A stretch of 64,000 nucleotides of DNA from Onchocerca volvulus (lineage: Eukaryota; Nematoda; Chromadorea; Rhabditida; Onchocercidae). The first letter of the stretch is position 1. Each line of letters opens with the position of its first letter. Made by a program: the position numbers and the translations under genes. Where the stretch lies: assembly GCA_000499405.2 (NCBI GenBank), contig HG738138.1:9422888-9486887 (forward strand). The letters run 5' to 3'. The notes below the pieces were generated by a model that had not been told where the DNA came from, searched no databases, and worked only from the letters and a program-made list of their open reading frames with translations. Below are positions 26,501-40,900 of this stretch, piece by piece.

Positions 26501-28333
26501 GAGGCCTTCTGGATGAGTCGACTTTGTTAATAGAATTATATAATATGAACTGTTGATGTAATATACAAGAAGAAAGGATAAACGAATAGCAATATAAGTC
26601 CTTTCAGGAAACTAATTCTTACCCATATCCGATTTGCAGTTTCTCATTAGTGTACTCCAATTAATAATGTCAGAAAAGCTTTAGTTTATTGTAAATAATT
26701 GTGAAAATTCGCTCCGAAAATTTGATCTAAAGTATCATATAGTAATATAATTAAGAATTCAAGAAAATATTTTTGAAAAAATTTAAAAAATTTAGAAAAA
26801 AAAAATTTCTGATGTGTGTCTGCTTCAATAGAAAAATTATGCATTTTTCTCGGATTTCTTAATTGTTTCATTTTGAATCAAAAAATGCTTAACTGACTTT
26901 TCATGAGTACTTAATTTTTGATCACAACTCTATCCGGAAAGATTAAGAATTTGATACTTGAGGATGTGTAATGTTTTATTTCGAACAGAAAAGAGAAATC
27001 TCAGAATGCAAAATTGATGCTCTTACGAAAAGATAATTTAGCTTTTTCTCTTCCGTCTATATCATTATGCGAAATATGTTTTTTTATCATTGTTTGGCAT
27101 TAGAATGATGTGCCATTCAACAAATTTTTAATAAAATCCCGGGATAATTTGCGGTCAGGATAAGATAGATATGCTCATCCATTCTGCTCGTTATGTCAAC
27201 AGCAAGAAATGCGTTGCATTGGATGATGATTGGATAATTTTGGAATGTTCTTTGGAAGCAAATACATGGCTTCTTCAACATTTAACATTAAAGTGAAATT
27301 TCCATCTTGATTTAATGGAAATAAATTGAGAAAGAGCCTGAGACACTCCAGGTCATTCTAGCTTGTTATCCAGGAATCTTCGAAGCAAATACCTTAATAC
27401 AAGAATGGATTTCACTGGAGAACCCACATTTATTCTTGTCACACTAGATGTCACTTAAATTATTTGTATGGAAAGCTGCATATTTTTATCCTACAAAATA
27501 ACTATGTAATGAAATAATAGTAAAAACAATGGGTTAGGAGGGATAGCAACAGCGCCAAAAAATACCTCGTTGAGCATCGCATAGAATTATTGCGTGCGAT
27601 ACCAATCAGAATTAGAATATTCGAAGCAAGTGCATAACTGAGCATTATCAACCATATCGTAACAACGACAATATCGTCTCGATATCGCTCCCAAGTCCTA
27701 CAAATTTTACTTCTATAACTTGTCTATTATTCAGGGATTTATCGAGAGTTTATGCTCTTTTCGATATGTAAGCCTGAGCATCTTTTCCTTGCTTGTTGTC
27801 AAATGTTTAATATTGTTGTGAAAAGTACTGAGCTTTCACAACTTTAAAAAGGGTTAATTTTTCGAAATTATGTGATAATTTGTATTAATTAATTTAACTA
27901 TCAAACTCAACTACTTATAATTTCATTTTCTCCGTTTAATATTTGTCTTTCACATTCCATAACATAAGTTCACTTTCGTGTGAATGAAGTCTAAATTCAT
28001 TGAATAGTGGTATTATATCTGAAGACAAATGTGATATTTCCAATAGAATAACAACAAAATATTCAGTCATTTCCATGTTAAATTATTCAAATGCCTTCGT
28101 TTTCATTGCTCGGTGATTAAGAAGGCATTGAGAAGAGAACAACTATCAAAAGTTCTTATCGTTGAAAAAAAAAAAAAAAACTTCACCTTCTTATATATTT
28201 TTTTTTTCAGAATATGAAAAGATTACGTTATTTCTATTGGAATAAAGTAATGCAAGCAGATTAAAACTTACCTTTCATTGTCTGAAAATGAGTTCTTGGT
28301 AGTGAAATCGGTAAATGCGGGAGACTGTGTCAT
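17526..28333 (-). CDS. Seven-transmembrane receptor, nematode rhodopsin-like / Srx-like
   Basis: Nine minus-strand exons join in frame into 467 residues: 28333-28272, 27697-27566, 23439-23245, 22869-22687, 18909-18789, 18708-18679, 18465-18358, 18229-18074, 17942-17526. The short N-terminus has no signal peptide. Seven hydrophobic segments follow: TM1 about 30-54 (with SNILILIG), TM2 68-90 (FITSLATCDIIM), TM3 105-130, TM4 145-168, TM5 195-215, TM6 276-297 (TWQWLP), TM7 303-325 ending in NPTVY, the NPxxY motif. After TM3 it reads NRF where most rhodopsin-like receptors have DRY. The Cys normally at the top of TM3 is not obvious. A 138-residue Asn/Ser/Thr-rich tail follows helix 8. Family knowledge suggests a G-protein-coupled sensory or peptide receptor in the plasma membrane; the ligand is unknown, and the Srx assignment is tentative. 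Confidence 0.88.
19907..19962. repeat. 28-bp tandem duplication
   Basis: The word AATAAAGTAAACAGATAGAA occurs twice with a 28-base offset, followed both times by a short A run. It looks like a simple two-copy slippage or duplication inside the receptor intron, with no sign of function. Confidence 0.85.
20368..20529 (+). CDS. Candidate nested small ORF in a receptor intron (53 codons)
   Basis: ATG at 20368 opens a 53-residue frame ending in TAA at 20527-20529. It lies on the strand opposite to the receptor gene whose intron contains it. The composition is hydrophilic and protein-like (for example SSHDGKYSDSYNLGITDDAV) and the DNA is richer in G/C than the surrounding intron. The same frame is open again after the stop to about 20643. 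This could be a first exon, a small gene, or a degraded copy with an in-frame stop. No family is recognised, and I found no convincing splice partner apart from a second open stretch near 20855-21031. Confidence 0.25.
   Translation: MEEKENTTSKHKKLNVVQQRSSHDGKYSDSYNLGITDDAVSYRAERTVGKMIF
22628..23144. repeat. Two exact copies of a 19-bp word 498 bp apart
   Basis: ATGCTATGCAAACAATCTC occurs at 22628-22646 and again at 23126-23144, in the same orientation, on either side of one receptor exon. Neither copy is in an exon of my model. The shared core resembles the POU octamer ATGCAAAT with one change. It may reflect a small duplication or a repeated binding site. Confidence 0.7.
23440..27565 (-). 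other. Large intron of the receptor gene (TM1/TM2 junction)
   Basis: This 4.1-kb stretch separates the TM1 exon from the exon that begins TM2. The join restores a continuous receptor loop (CST-SYW) in the correct phase. It is A/T-rich. Two short plus-strand stretches inside it read as protein-like without clear gene structure: about 25247-25396 (no ATG) and about 27170-27294 (41 codons from an ATG). A 12-base tandem repeat lies at 26219-26245. I see no RNA gene or mobile element. Confidence 0.65.
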
Positions 28334-28339
28334 AACACA

Positions 28340-28341
28340 CT
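28340..28341 (-). promoter_or_regulatory. Possible spliced-leader acceptor of the receptor gene
   Basis: On the minus strand an AG acceptor (context AATTACAG) lies 6 bases before the receptor start codon at 28333. No exon is evident just upstream. Nematode pre-mRNAs often receive a spliced leader at such a site close to the ATG, so it may mark the mature 5' end. It could instead be an ordinary acceptor of an unseen upstream exon. Confidence 0.4.
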
Positions 28342-28875
28342 GTAATTCAAACTATTACTTTATTCTGGCGTAAACGATTAAAGTGAACTGAAATCCCGAG
28401 AGACAAAGTGGCAAATAAAATAAAAACTTCAAATGTTCACTGAGGACAGGTGCAGAAAGGAAAAACGGGGCGTATTTAAAATAAATACAAAATATGCTCA
28501 CCATGTGACACACTTATTAATAAACTGCAATCTATTTTCATGCATTAATTTCCACTTTAAAAATCTCAAAAATTATTCAGTGAGTATATGATGCGATAAA
28601 TAAATTGATATATAAAATGAATGAGTAAAAACAGAAATATAAATACAACCTAAAATATGCTTTCTTGTGCGATCGGTACTTACTGAATCTAATTGGGAAT
28701 AAGATTTATGAATGAAAAAATTCAAGAAGGAAATAAAAAGAGTTATTATATAAGATAAAATAGAGTTCACAAAAAACTGATTGAGGATTTCCCATATTTT
28801 GATTTTATCACTGTCGGTCATTTTGTTCAATGCATAAAGCATTTTAAGATTTCAGTTGATTAATTATTTCAAAGT

Positions 28876-28929
28876 GTAACTCTTGTCAAATCTTTTAATA
28901 AGATTCTAAAAGATTTGATAAAGAGTTAC
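28876..28929. repeat. Compact near-perfect hairpin (22-bp stem, 9-base loop)
   Basis: Arm 28876-28897 and arm 28907-28929 are reverse complements for about 22 base pairs, broken only by one unpaired base and one mismatch near the middle of the stem. The loop is 9 bases. This size and shape resemble a small pre-microRNA or a miniature foldback element. It lies about 0.5 kb upstream of the receptor start codon. Nothing in the sequence alone shows transcription. Confidence 0.75.
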
Positions 28930-31900
28930 GTCAAAACTCAGTGCATTTCTCGCGCAATTCAGGATTATCATATAAAGTATTTACATCCAGTAATTAAATG
29001 GGTTAGCAGATTGCATTCACTTAGCGGATGTGATTTTATTGTTTATATTATGCATTAGAATTTTTATTTTTTTTCAGAAGAACTATCGGGAAGATCAGAT
29101 CGATCAGAAAAAATATTAAGGATGATCCGATATTTGAAAACATTATGTAATTAAAAAATACAAATATTTTAAAGCTGAAGAGGTCTTTTAAATTCTTTGG
29201 CTCTTTTACTGCAAGTATTGTGGGATTCAATATGTGGTTCTAAACATCATTATTAAACCATTCAATCAGAAACACCAACAAAAATTATGTGAATCTTCTG
29301 CAAGAGCGTTAAGTAGCTGGTCTTGCTGAAATCTTTCTTTAAGGCTTCTCTCAAATAAACAAAAAGTCTATTTATTACATTTCGAAACTTCCATTCTTTA
29401 TAGACTTATCGAAAATGTATGTAATTATCAATGGCTTCTGTATTTAAGGTATGTTTCGTGAAATTATTAACTTCGCTCATAGGATTTTGCAGGTGAGAAT
29501 GATTATGAACTTGGAAAGTTTAGCATAAGAGTGGGTAAGATAAATGGTTGCAAAATTATGTCGGATAAAAGCAATTTATTTTTAAAAGCTTAAGTAAAAG
29601 TGATGATATTTATAGTTTTGCTGAAATAAATCGACAATTAATCAAGAAATTTTAAAAATCAAAGAAATTTTAAAAATGGTTTTCTAAGACATTTGAAACA
29701 TAGCTTTTAGTTCCAAGGTATTTTCTAGAATCGATGCAAAATAAGAAACAAGTCGATGAAGGAGTTTTAAAGGAATTTAAAATTTCGAAATGGTCTGATG
29801 TTTGTGAAAAAAAAAAAAATGTCTTTCTTAAGCACAATAGCATAAGCGAACTTTTGCTGTGTATAGGAAAACTTCTAATGACCAATGAAGAAAATGGAGC
29901 TTAGGGAGGATTTGTCATTGTGACTTTATAAATAAAGCTGTTCTTATTGCAGAGATTAAAATTCAAAATGAATGATAAGATAGGTGAACGATACACTTTC
30001 TCTACGCACAGTAAAGATCATTGCATATAATGATGTTTGCATAACAATTCTTAAGCAATTCCGTACGTTTCAAAATTCAATTTCATAGAACGACTAAATT
30101 CAAAATAAGTGAAATAACTGAAGCAAATTTTTAATTTATAGTAGCAAAGTTTTCGAAATTTCAAGAAAGTAATTAACTAATATTGCAACTGTTTGTCGGT
30201 TGAAATAATTTATACTTGATATTGAAGAGCAATTAGTAAACATACTTTATGCCATAATGTTTTTTTCTACTTGAAGATTTTATTTAGAGAAATTAAAGAC
30301 AAAACGGAAATACTTTTGTGACATTCTATTCGGAATGCAAGATATTGCTGAAAATTAGAGAAGAATGAAACTTTCAGCTAAATGCACAATCCAACATCTT
30401 CAAAAAAAGTGGAATTATTGTGGCTAAAATAGCAAGTGGAGCTCAGTTAATGATGCTTAATATCCTGATTTTTCATCTTGTTCATATCAAATTGTTTATG
30501 AAGTGTGGCCATATAAATTTGTCCTTTTTTTTTCCATCTTTTTTTTTTTTTTTTTTTTTTTTAACCAATTACGCTTGAGTAATACTGAAAATATGGCTGA
30601 ATAAGGATATGTATTTATAAGTAAAAATGAATGAGTAACAGCATTCGTCAAGAGTAAACTTGGCTTGGCACTGGGCTTATTGCTTTATCTGATCAATCAG
30701 CCGTATCTAGAAATGTTGGCAAAGAACACTAAAGCTATATAATACTATTCCATCCATCTCAGTTTCATCAGTAATTGTTTTCCTGACATCTCTGCTGTTG
30801 CCAATGCTTCAATCTTACTGCTATTCAGAAAAATGTACTCAGATATCAAAACATAGTGACTCTTGCTTTATTGTTCATCATTTTGACTAAAGAATGATTT
30901 GTTTCAGTGAAATGAGAGATGCATCTAGAAAATGACACGAAAAAAGTCAAATATCTGATCAAAATAGTCGAAATTAAGAAAAAAAATTGATCTTATCATA
31001 ATCTATGACTAAAAATCTGATGAACTGGTATGTAACTTTGCAAGAATGTTTCGGAATTGCTTGTCATCTGGCATTGCTCAGACAGCCAAAATTTCTTTAC
31101 AATCACTTTCTGATGTCTGTCTTACGAAAAAACTGCCAGAAAATTTCATTGCTCGGATTTAAAAATGCATGCATTTGTCACTTGCTCAAAAATATTTCAT
31201 TGTTTAGATGAGAATTAAATTGAGAGTAAATCTGATCAAGTTGGCTCCTACCTCTGTCGAAGACACATCTAACATTCCTACCTTAGGCTAATCAGATCAT
31301 CAACAACAACAATTATACCAAAATTTTATGCTAAACGCATTCTGTTGTTTAGTTAGCGCGATCAATCACATAAGAAATATGAAAGTGAAGGACAAAATCA
31401 AATGTATTGAATGACAGAATCAATCAGTAAATATTTACTTACTGTGTAAAGCAACGAGAATATTTTTATTTCCATTAAATTTCATTTAAATCTAACAGCG
31501 CTCATTGGTATTTCACGCATGATTTTAAATTTCTTTATTAAAATCTAAATGATTGAAAATATGATCTTTTGCATAAAATTCACGTAGTTGGATAAAATTT
31601 AACAAGAGCCCTAATTTTTATTTGCTCCGTGCTCGAAGACATATTATGTTGACTCGATATTTTCATGACAAAACTGAAAACAAGAATAAAATCTGAATAA
31701 CACACAACTAGAAAAATCTATTGGGAATGAGTTTCTAAATTAATTTAAGCGGAAAAGCTTGATTTCAAGAACTTGCAAACATGCATCGATCTTAAGGGAC
31801 TATTGGAGTTGCACCATAGTTGCTTTCCAAGGTTTTGCAAGTGTTGTTAAGGAAATATAAGTAAATAAGTGTGAAATATAAAAGGCTATAGCTAGATTAA

Positions 31901-34900
31901 ATAATTAATATTTATAACAAAATTTGAACAATGTGTTTAATTAGAAAGGTACCAAATAGAACAGCGGTAGATGAGGAAGTAAAAGGCTTGTGAACAATTG
32001 CCAGAAGCCATTCTCACATTGCTTCATTGCATTTATTTATCTCCAGAAAGAGATTAATTATGCCTGAGCATTGCAACGCCAAGCTTGATTTATCATCTTC
32101 CTTTTATGCTTCAGGCTCTATCCAAAGGCTCAGCAAGAAAGCGACTCAAAAACCTTCCTAATTTTCTTTTTATTTCATTACAAGAATCGAAGAATCTCTC
32201 AGAATTGGTCTTTTCACAACATTCCGAATCACTGATATAATAGATTTAAAAAACTACATTGATAATCTAAGATACTTGTAATCTATCGAACTTCTGTTAT
32301 ATTTGTTCCTTACTTTAGTTCAGAGAATAGGAATTACATTTTAAAACTCGAATTTTCAAATTCAACCATATCGAGTTACTTGATGTTTCATAATATAATC
32401 AAATACTTATTGTAGACAGAAATTATAACAATATTAGTGAAAATTCATATGATTAGTAATGTTGTATATGTTATGGAGACAGATGGGCTATGAATCATTT
32501 CTAATTAGAAGATAGCATGTTTAAAAATTAAAATGAATGAATATTGCTCAAATTTACTGGAATTTGCTAATTGAAATAAAATAAATATACTTATAATAAA
32601 TTTAACTGATGTTATTGAACTTCATATACTGTCATAGGCATATTATTGATTATGGATAGCCGATAAAATAATTTTGCAGTCTGCAAAAATTTTATCTATA
32701 TTCTATTTTTTGCTGACCCGAATAAATCTTTCCACGGATTTCAAGATCGAATTTCAATATAGAAATTAATTTTTAGAATGGAACTTCAGAAAATGGAATT
32801 TCATCTGAATTTTCCTAGGCAATTCCAGTAAAAGTTTTGAATCAGTTAGGCTTCTGATAAAAAATAGTCGTAAGTCATTCACCTTCTTTCTTCCGTCTAA
32901 TCTTTACACAATTTTTGTCTTTTTTTTTCTCGTCTTCTAAGAATAAATTGTTTTCGAAATAAAAATATTACATAAGCATTGTATTTTCAACTTAAATGAA
33001 ATTTTATTAACATTACATCAGGAAATTTGAAAATTTTAAATAACATTCTAGTAAGATACGAGAGAAATCATCAGCCGTTAAGATGATAATGGCAGATAGC
33101 AAAAAAAATATTCTTTTGTTTTTACTCCGATTCTGTTTTTTCTACTTTTTTCTTTAGAACTATTCCCTTTTATTACTTTATTTTTTATTTCAAAATTATC
33201 TAGTTGGAATATATGAGCAAAGAATTTTGCATGGAAGAAAAATAGATTTATTGATTTACAATGGGAAATAAATTTTGCAATGTTTATGCAGAATGATGTT
33301 CAATTTCAGGACAAACGTTCAATAATTACAGAAAGTGATCTGATAACTATTATCATACTGATTATAATTATATTTATCCTCAATCGTTTTGACAACATAA
33401 ATTTACTATTAAATTTTGAAACTGTGATGGTAAAAAATAATTGTGCACTCACTGGCCATTCGATCTTTACGTTAACATTCAAAAATACGTGAAATGAAAA
33501 AATATGCAAGATAAAAGTTTATCAAGGAGAATTTTTCAAACTTTAAAGAAGTATGATTCTTTTTGATTGGGGGAAGATCATTATACAAATTGTGGAGCCA
33601 AATGTTTAGAATGAATGAACTGAAACATTTCGAATGAGAAATTGTGATTTTCGTATTTTTCCAGGAATTTCAAATCCTTATTACCGCAGAATGGCATCTC
33701 TATTTATGATAACATTAGATTTTACCGTCAGCTTTTCATCTAAATAGACTTGAATTATTGGAATAATTTAGATGCTTAATATTTAGTAAATAACTAGGAA
33801 AAGAACTGATGATCAAAAGATGTATTTTTATGCTTTTCAAAGGATAGTGAATTAAATCTCATCGTTCGAACTTTGACATCTCACGAATCCTAAATGTTTT
33901 TGGTTATCGATGTAACTTTCCCAGCAAAAGTTCAAATTGATCGATTCAAACTTTGTTATTAGATGAACTCACTGATGACTTTTCAAAGTTATGAAAGAGC
34001 TTTTTTTTTGCTTGTTTCAATGACAAAAAGTAACAATCGACCGATTAATAGTCATGACATAGCTATCACTAATTAAAATTCTCAAAGATATGTCCGTTAT
34101 AAAATAAGTTAGAAATGACTGAGAAGTCGCGGAGAATAGTAAAACTTATTATTGTGGAAAGAGTTGTATCAGGTCTCTAAAGTTTGTATGAAAAAAAGAG
34201 AAAACAATAACAAACAACTAGGACAAAATTTCAAAAAAATTTTTTAACAAAATCATATCCAAACTACAATTCTTCAGATGGAAATTCTTATGTGACACTT
34301 TAAAAGAATAAATCTTTAGTAAAGAAACAAACTTGAAGTAGTAATTACAAAGCTTGAGCTTTGTGATAATGAAGTACAAACAGTGTAGTGTGACAAAAGG
34401 CTCGGAAAAAATTTTTTGCATCTTTTCATCATTATATTTGCAAGCAGAAAATACCAGGTTTTGATGGCATTTTCGGTTATTGAATATGAATGATAGGATG
34501 ATAGTATTTGGAAAGCTGTTGATCTAGAGACTTGCATATGAGATGTTTGATCTCCTAAATTTGAGAACAAGAAAATTTCGAACTAGGATAGACAAAAGAT
34601 TCCGGCAGAACAGAGCCGTTAGAATGTGCTGATTTCCTTTTTTTTTTTTTTATGAATAGATAATTTCAAAGAAATTTAAAAGCAATTCAGTTATCCTATG
34701 AAAATTGTGTATGAATTGTTTTCCAAAATATTAAAGAACTATTTCATTTTTGGGATTGCACTTTTTCAGTGATACAATTTCACAAAAATTTCTCACACCT
34801 TAAAAATTAACCTGATGCAGTGGGCTTCGCAATAACGGTCAGTATTAATAAAACTTAATTAAAAAATTAGTTGAAATGTGTATTCGTCTGAAAACACAGT

Positions 34901-37900
34901 TTTCACTAATCTTTTTCTTTTCATTTAAAACCAAAAATGTAATTGGTAAAGAAAACAAAAAAAGAAACTGTAATGCATAATTATATTTTGCATTGTCAAA
35001 AAAGTATGCATGTACAGCAAAAAATAAATTTTCCAAACGTTATTGCTAGCTGTGAATTAATTTGTTTAACATGCATTTTGAAATCCCAAAAGTGAATAAA
35101 ATTTTATAATCTAAAATAAATCTTTCCAAATTTTTCTTCTTTAATGACTGCTTTCATAATGTAATTTTACACTACTGCCCACAAATTAAATAATAACAAA
35201 GACTGCTTGGTAAGAAGGCCAATTTAAGCCTGCTTTACCAGATTTCAATGAAAAGAAATTAACCTGTGAAGGAAAAAAGAGATTCATGAGGAAGAAACAC
35301 TGCAAAAATACAAAAAAAAAAATCTGCCATTCCTTTATGATTAAATTATTGTCAATCTATTATTCAATAGTTTTGCTATCATTTCATTTCGAATTTATTT
35401 GCTGTCAAAAACTTTTTGACTAGTCTTTTTAAAGTTGTAAATTCTGCTTATTTTCTGATTTCAAGAATTCACTAATCATTGTGGAAATCAATCCCAAGAT
35501 TTATTAACTAAAGAGAAACGATAAAAATAATAGTGGTCGCAAAAAGCAATAGGCCATATTTGACGGTAGATTTTTAATTGAATTTTTTATCCTGCATAAT
35601 GTATAACATCTCGAGACCCACAAATCATTTCTAAAATCTATAAGACTTCAATTCAAATATTCATTTTCATGTTTGGTCCTAGTTTTCTCAGTTAAAATGC
35701 CCAATTTACTAATTTATGCATGCATCATTTTATCTGAATACCAATCATTTCAGATAGATGAAAATTTTTTGTTCTAGAAAAATTTCCATTTCTGGAATGA
35801 ATGGTCAATTCTGCAATTTAAGTTTAGTGAAATTCAATAATTTCTGGTTTCGGTATAGTTAAAAGATGCTTTATCCTGGCGATGGTATGATTCTATACAT
35901 GTTCAGCTTCCCCAATTTCTCTCTTACGACTGTGAGTGAAATTTAATTTTTCAATGTGAAACTGAAGTTGGTATGTTATGTGAGTGACGTAACAAGAATT
36001 ATGAAATGAAAATGTGGTACAAATTAATCGATGAAAAGATTCCGGAAGCATGCATAACTTTTTGAAAACAAAGACTGGAAGAAAACTGCAGTATGAAAGA
36101 AGAATGTGAAGAGGATGAGAATCCGAGATATTTAAACATAAGAATTGAAGTGACTTTAACCTTATTTAATTGACCCTAGGGTTACAGATAAAAACTGAAT
36201 TTGGAAATAAGTCAATTTCAATAATTCTTTAGTCATATTATATTCTTGTGGAAGCCTAATGAATGCAATTAGGTCGGCGTGTTTGCCAGTTACATGAAAT
36301 CCTTGGTTAACGTATGCTTTCATTTTATTACCAGTACATCTTTCTACCATAATATTCTCTATATGAAATGAAGTTGGAAATCCAGTAATAAATTACTCAA
36401 GCTTGAATTCTGAATCAGCATTTAATTATTCTGAATATGAAAAACAATCATCGTGATACAGTTGGTTTTAATTTACGAATTATTAGTAATTTTATCTGAA
36501 GAAAAATTAAAATGATACTGCTGTGGAACAATTTATTATTCAAAATGAGATATCAGTGCTTCTTTTTCTCTTTTTTGTTTTTTCTTTTTAATGAATAATG
36601 ATGTTGAAAAGAAGCTAAGGCAGCAGCAGGTGGTTGACAAATGGAATTTCTACCTAAAACCTACTACACCTGCTTCTTCTCTTACAATTAATGCTTGTGT
36701 GGAAGATTGCAGTCATAAACTATCATAAGCTGCGGTGTTTTGTCAATATTAATATGTGGGTATTTCTTCTTTTTTCGAAAGAAATGCAACAAAATAAGTT
36801 ATTGCTATTAACTTAATTCTACGAATTTGGAATTAAAATCTAAATTTCGATATGAACGGTAGATCTTCATTGACATCGAAACAATCGAGTCGCATTAATG
36901 TCATATAAGTTTGAATTATTTTAGAGTTTTTCGTTCACTAGCGAGAAATATGGGCTTATAAGTTCAAAAATCTTATGAAAATGAGGTGAGAAAAATAATG
37001 GACTGTTCATCAGAATATGGGTAAAGCCCAGTCTGTTGATTGGACCATTTTGAGAATAAAGAAAGGAGAATGAAACAAAATATATGGAGAATAAAGGCGC
37101 TTCATTACAGCGATAAGATTAGGGAAAAGTAATCAATTTATTAACAGCGAAAAACAATAATATATAGGCAAGACAAACCGTTTTCATTAATTCATATAAT
37201 TTCTTATTTATTCTCAACAAGTTTAGTTTTTTTAACTTAAAGCATTGCTTATTTAAATTTGAATTTCGCAAAACAAATGTTTGTTTAAACAACTTGCAGC
37301 TAAAGTCCAGTTTGAAAATCTGTAGAAAATCGTCAAGGACCATACTGTCGATATTTAAAGAGAATTTGTAAGTATAGGGAACTTAACCAACGATCCATGA
37401 ACGGTTTATATCACAGCCTAAAAGAGAGTATTTTTCAGAAGATAAGAAGTTAGATCCAGTATTTCTAGGCCTTTCAAAGCAGTTTATAATGGCGAACTAG
37501 CAGATAAAATAGGAGCATGAAAAAAGAGCCATTGCAGTTTAAGGATTTTCTGACGGATGAAAAAATATTGGTGCAACAAACAATGTCATTACCTTTTGCA
37601 TTTATACTTGTCTATAAAAAGATTGTTTCTTTCAAATTGAATAATTAGTTTATAAGCTGTTGCCAAAGTGCAAATTTTGGAGCATTATTTGATCACACAA
37701 AACATCTTTTCACTCTCGAAAAGTATAAAAATTTTGAAATCAATTTGAAGAATTCAAATTCTTTGATAATGTAAATGCAATAAAAGAATGCGGGAAATAA
37801 GCCATAAATTATTACTATCAGTATGATATCATGATTCGCAAAATATTTTTAATATGAACTGTAGAAAGAAATTGAACTGCAAGAAATTCTTAAAAAGAAA

Positions 37901-40900
37901 TCCTCGAGACTATTTAAAAAAAGTTGTAACAATACAGAAGTGACGAAATGATTACTTTGAAAATTTCCTCTTTTATTGATGCAAATGTTTAAAAGCATGT
38001 TTACAATTGAAATCTGAAAATGATGGTGATATAAAATAGTTGAGCATGACAAGTTTAAATTATGTAAACTAATTTCAAGTATATGTCTAAGTTCGAAATG
38101 CAAATACTTGTCAATTACGAACTTCTTAAAAATTTTTTGAGAGAAAATAACTGATTAGTGATATTGTAAGATATGAAATCAAGAAATTATTGGTAATAAT
38201 AATATTCCGAAAGCGCTTATCTTTCTGGTCTGAAGAAATAACAATCACGGTGATTTCAGTAAACAGTTGTTGCTTAGCAAACATTTTTGGAATGCAGGGA
38301 ATTTTTACCAACATTGTAGAGTACTTCATCGACTTCCAGCATCTGTTAGTTTACCAATTTACCATTAACTTATCAGAAGTGAATGCAGACTATTATCTTT
38401 AGATGATAAGTTTTTAAACCATCCATTCAAGAACTATTGAGTATAAAATAGAGACAAGAAAATGAAAATCAACTTTCTTTTTCCATTTAAAGTAGTAGAA
38501 GAACATTAATTTTTACAAGAATTTCAGAGTGTTATAATATAAATTGGGAGAGAAATGCACATTATTTAAAAAATTAGTTTGATTTTCTTTCAGTTTATTT
38601 GCTCAGCAAGGAGACGAAGACTTTCATAGAAACTTTTTTAAATTTAGTACCATGTATCAGGGAATGGAAGGAAGTTCTACAAAACTAGTGTAATTCATTA
38701 AAAAGCAGGATAATAGTTTTTTAATTTCTACCGAGCATCTGGCCGTTTGTCACTTTTTTTTCAAAATATTATTATTTCTTCTCATGTGGCGATGGTTTCT
38801 GCATGATCATATTAATGACCGGTGCAAAAGTTTCCACTTTCGGCTTTTTTTTCTCCCGAAATTGTTTTCACAAAAAACTGAAAATAACGAACAAAGATTG
38901 ATACGCTATGGAGATCGGGAAAAATATTGGTTTGGATTTTCAGATTCTTGGAATAATATAAGAAAGAAAAAAAGCCCAGAAAATAATGAGATTTTGAAAT
39001 ATGATGCAAAAAAAAACTAATGAGAAATCAGATAAGCAACAGCATTGCTATTAATTGTTCAATTCATCGCTTTATATGAATATCGAGAACTGCAAAATCC
39101 TTAAAATTTATAAAGTTTTAGAAAATATCAAAAATGAATGACAGAAAAGCACTGATCTAAAGCATTATAACAATATCTCAAGATATGATATCAAGTAACG
39201 AAGCATGTTACTTCAAAATTTCAGAAATAGGAGCAACTGAATAAGTAACTGAATAAGTCTTTCAATCCGATGATAATATCCTAAACAAATAGCCTAAACA
39301 ATTTTCGAATCTTTAACTTTATTGTTCTTATTTCGAGAATTCCATTTACAGAAGTTCGAAACAATGTGTTTTATAATACTGTATTTCCTCTATCCAAGCA
39401 TAATTTTGTGAACTTCATAATTCTCCTGAAGAATGCGTTTTGTCATTATTAAATCTAAAACTGCTGTTTTGATTGAACTTTCAAATATTTAAATCATTCC
39501 GGAAAAATATTTTTATTTTTCTTACGTTGAAATATAAAATAATGATGAAACTTGAATTTTTGAAGGCTGCACTGTTTTTTGGCTATAATTCTAAAATAAT
39601 TGATAAAAATAAATGAAAGAGAATTTTTAGTGTTTCCATGAACTATTCATCAATGTTTTGAAGCTGCAAATTCATTGCATAACATTTAATACATTTTTGT
39701 TTCAGTTAATCGAAGTGAAGTGATACTGAAAAAGCAAACTGAAATCAAGAATCGAATTTAGTGAGTAGTTTAAAAATTGTCAGACTTTTTAAAGAAAATT
39801 ACATTCGAGAGACACCGCCGATTTCAAATTAATCTTCATTTAAAAAAAACAATCTAATACTCCCAATTCGTTAACAAATATTCCCTTTGCTAATGATATA
39901 GGCTTCTGTTGAGTTTGAAACATCGCACTTTCTTCTACTGAGTCATTGTTTTTTCAGAAATAAACAAAGAGTAAACGATCAAAATTTCCTCTTCTGAAGT
40001 CAGTTTAGAAAAATTGCTGCACAACAAGCAAATATACACAGTTATCAGTGGGTATCTCATTAGGTGGTACTTCGAAAAACATGCATTGTTCCAATTTAGT
40101 AAGCAGTACTTTTCATTTTGAGTTCCGATATATCATTCATCTCACTGTCCTCATAGTCCATCTACTTTCTTGTAAGCCATTCATTCTTTCATGATGACAG
40201 CTTTGTAACTATCATTTCGATTTTGATTAATGTTATATTAATAAAATGTCAAATTTTCATTATGTATTATAATTTCGTCATATTTTGAAATTCAGGAAAA
40301 AATGATAAAGTGTATTGCTGTCAACTTTACAACAATGTTACGCATAATTTTGCTATGAAAAAAAAAAAAAAAAAAAAAAGAAGAAGACAACTATTAAGAA
40401 TTATTATACAAGACACCGTGATTAATGGATCCCATTAATGAAGAAATTAATTATTGTATCATCCATCATGACCAATTTTTCCTAGAACGGTAATGAATTT
40501 TTTGGCAAAGCCCCTATCTCGAAACAAATGAAATATTTTGAACATTTAATAATGCACTTTTTGTAACTGTGATCCACTAAAGGTAAGATCTGGTATTTCA
40601 TGTCAGTTAACTTAACTAAAATATGACCTAAGAATTAAACTTGAAGTTAAAAAACTTGGAATTTAGAACCGAATATTAAACCAGGCAAAATAAAATAAAT
40701 CAGTAAATTTGCTGCTAATTCAAACAAAGTTTTTATTAGAATAGCCAACTGACATGCATGAGACAAAATATATTCGTCGTCATGCATTCATCTTCTAAGA
40801 ATAATTTTGGAGCCAACAATGTAAAGAAAAAAAATTTAAAATTCCTTAATTTATAACACGTCAGACTGAAAATTCTACAGTAGAAGGGCGAAAACTGATC

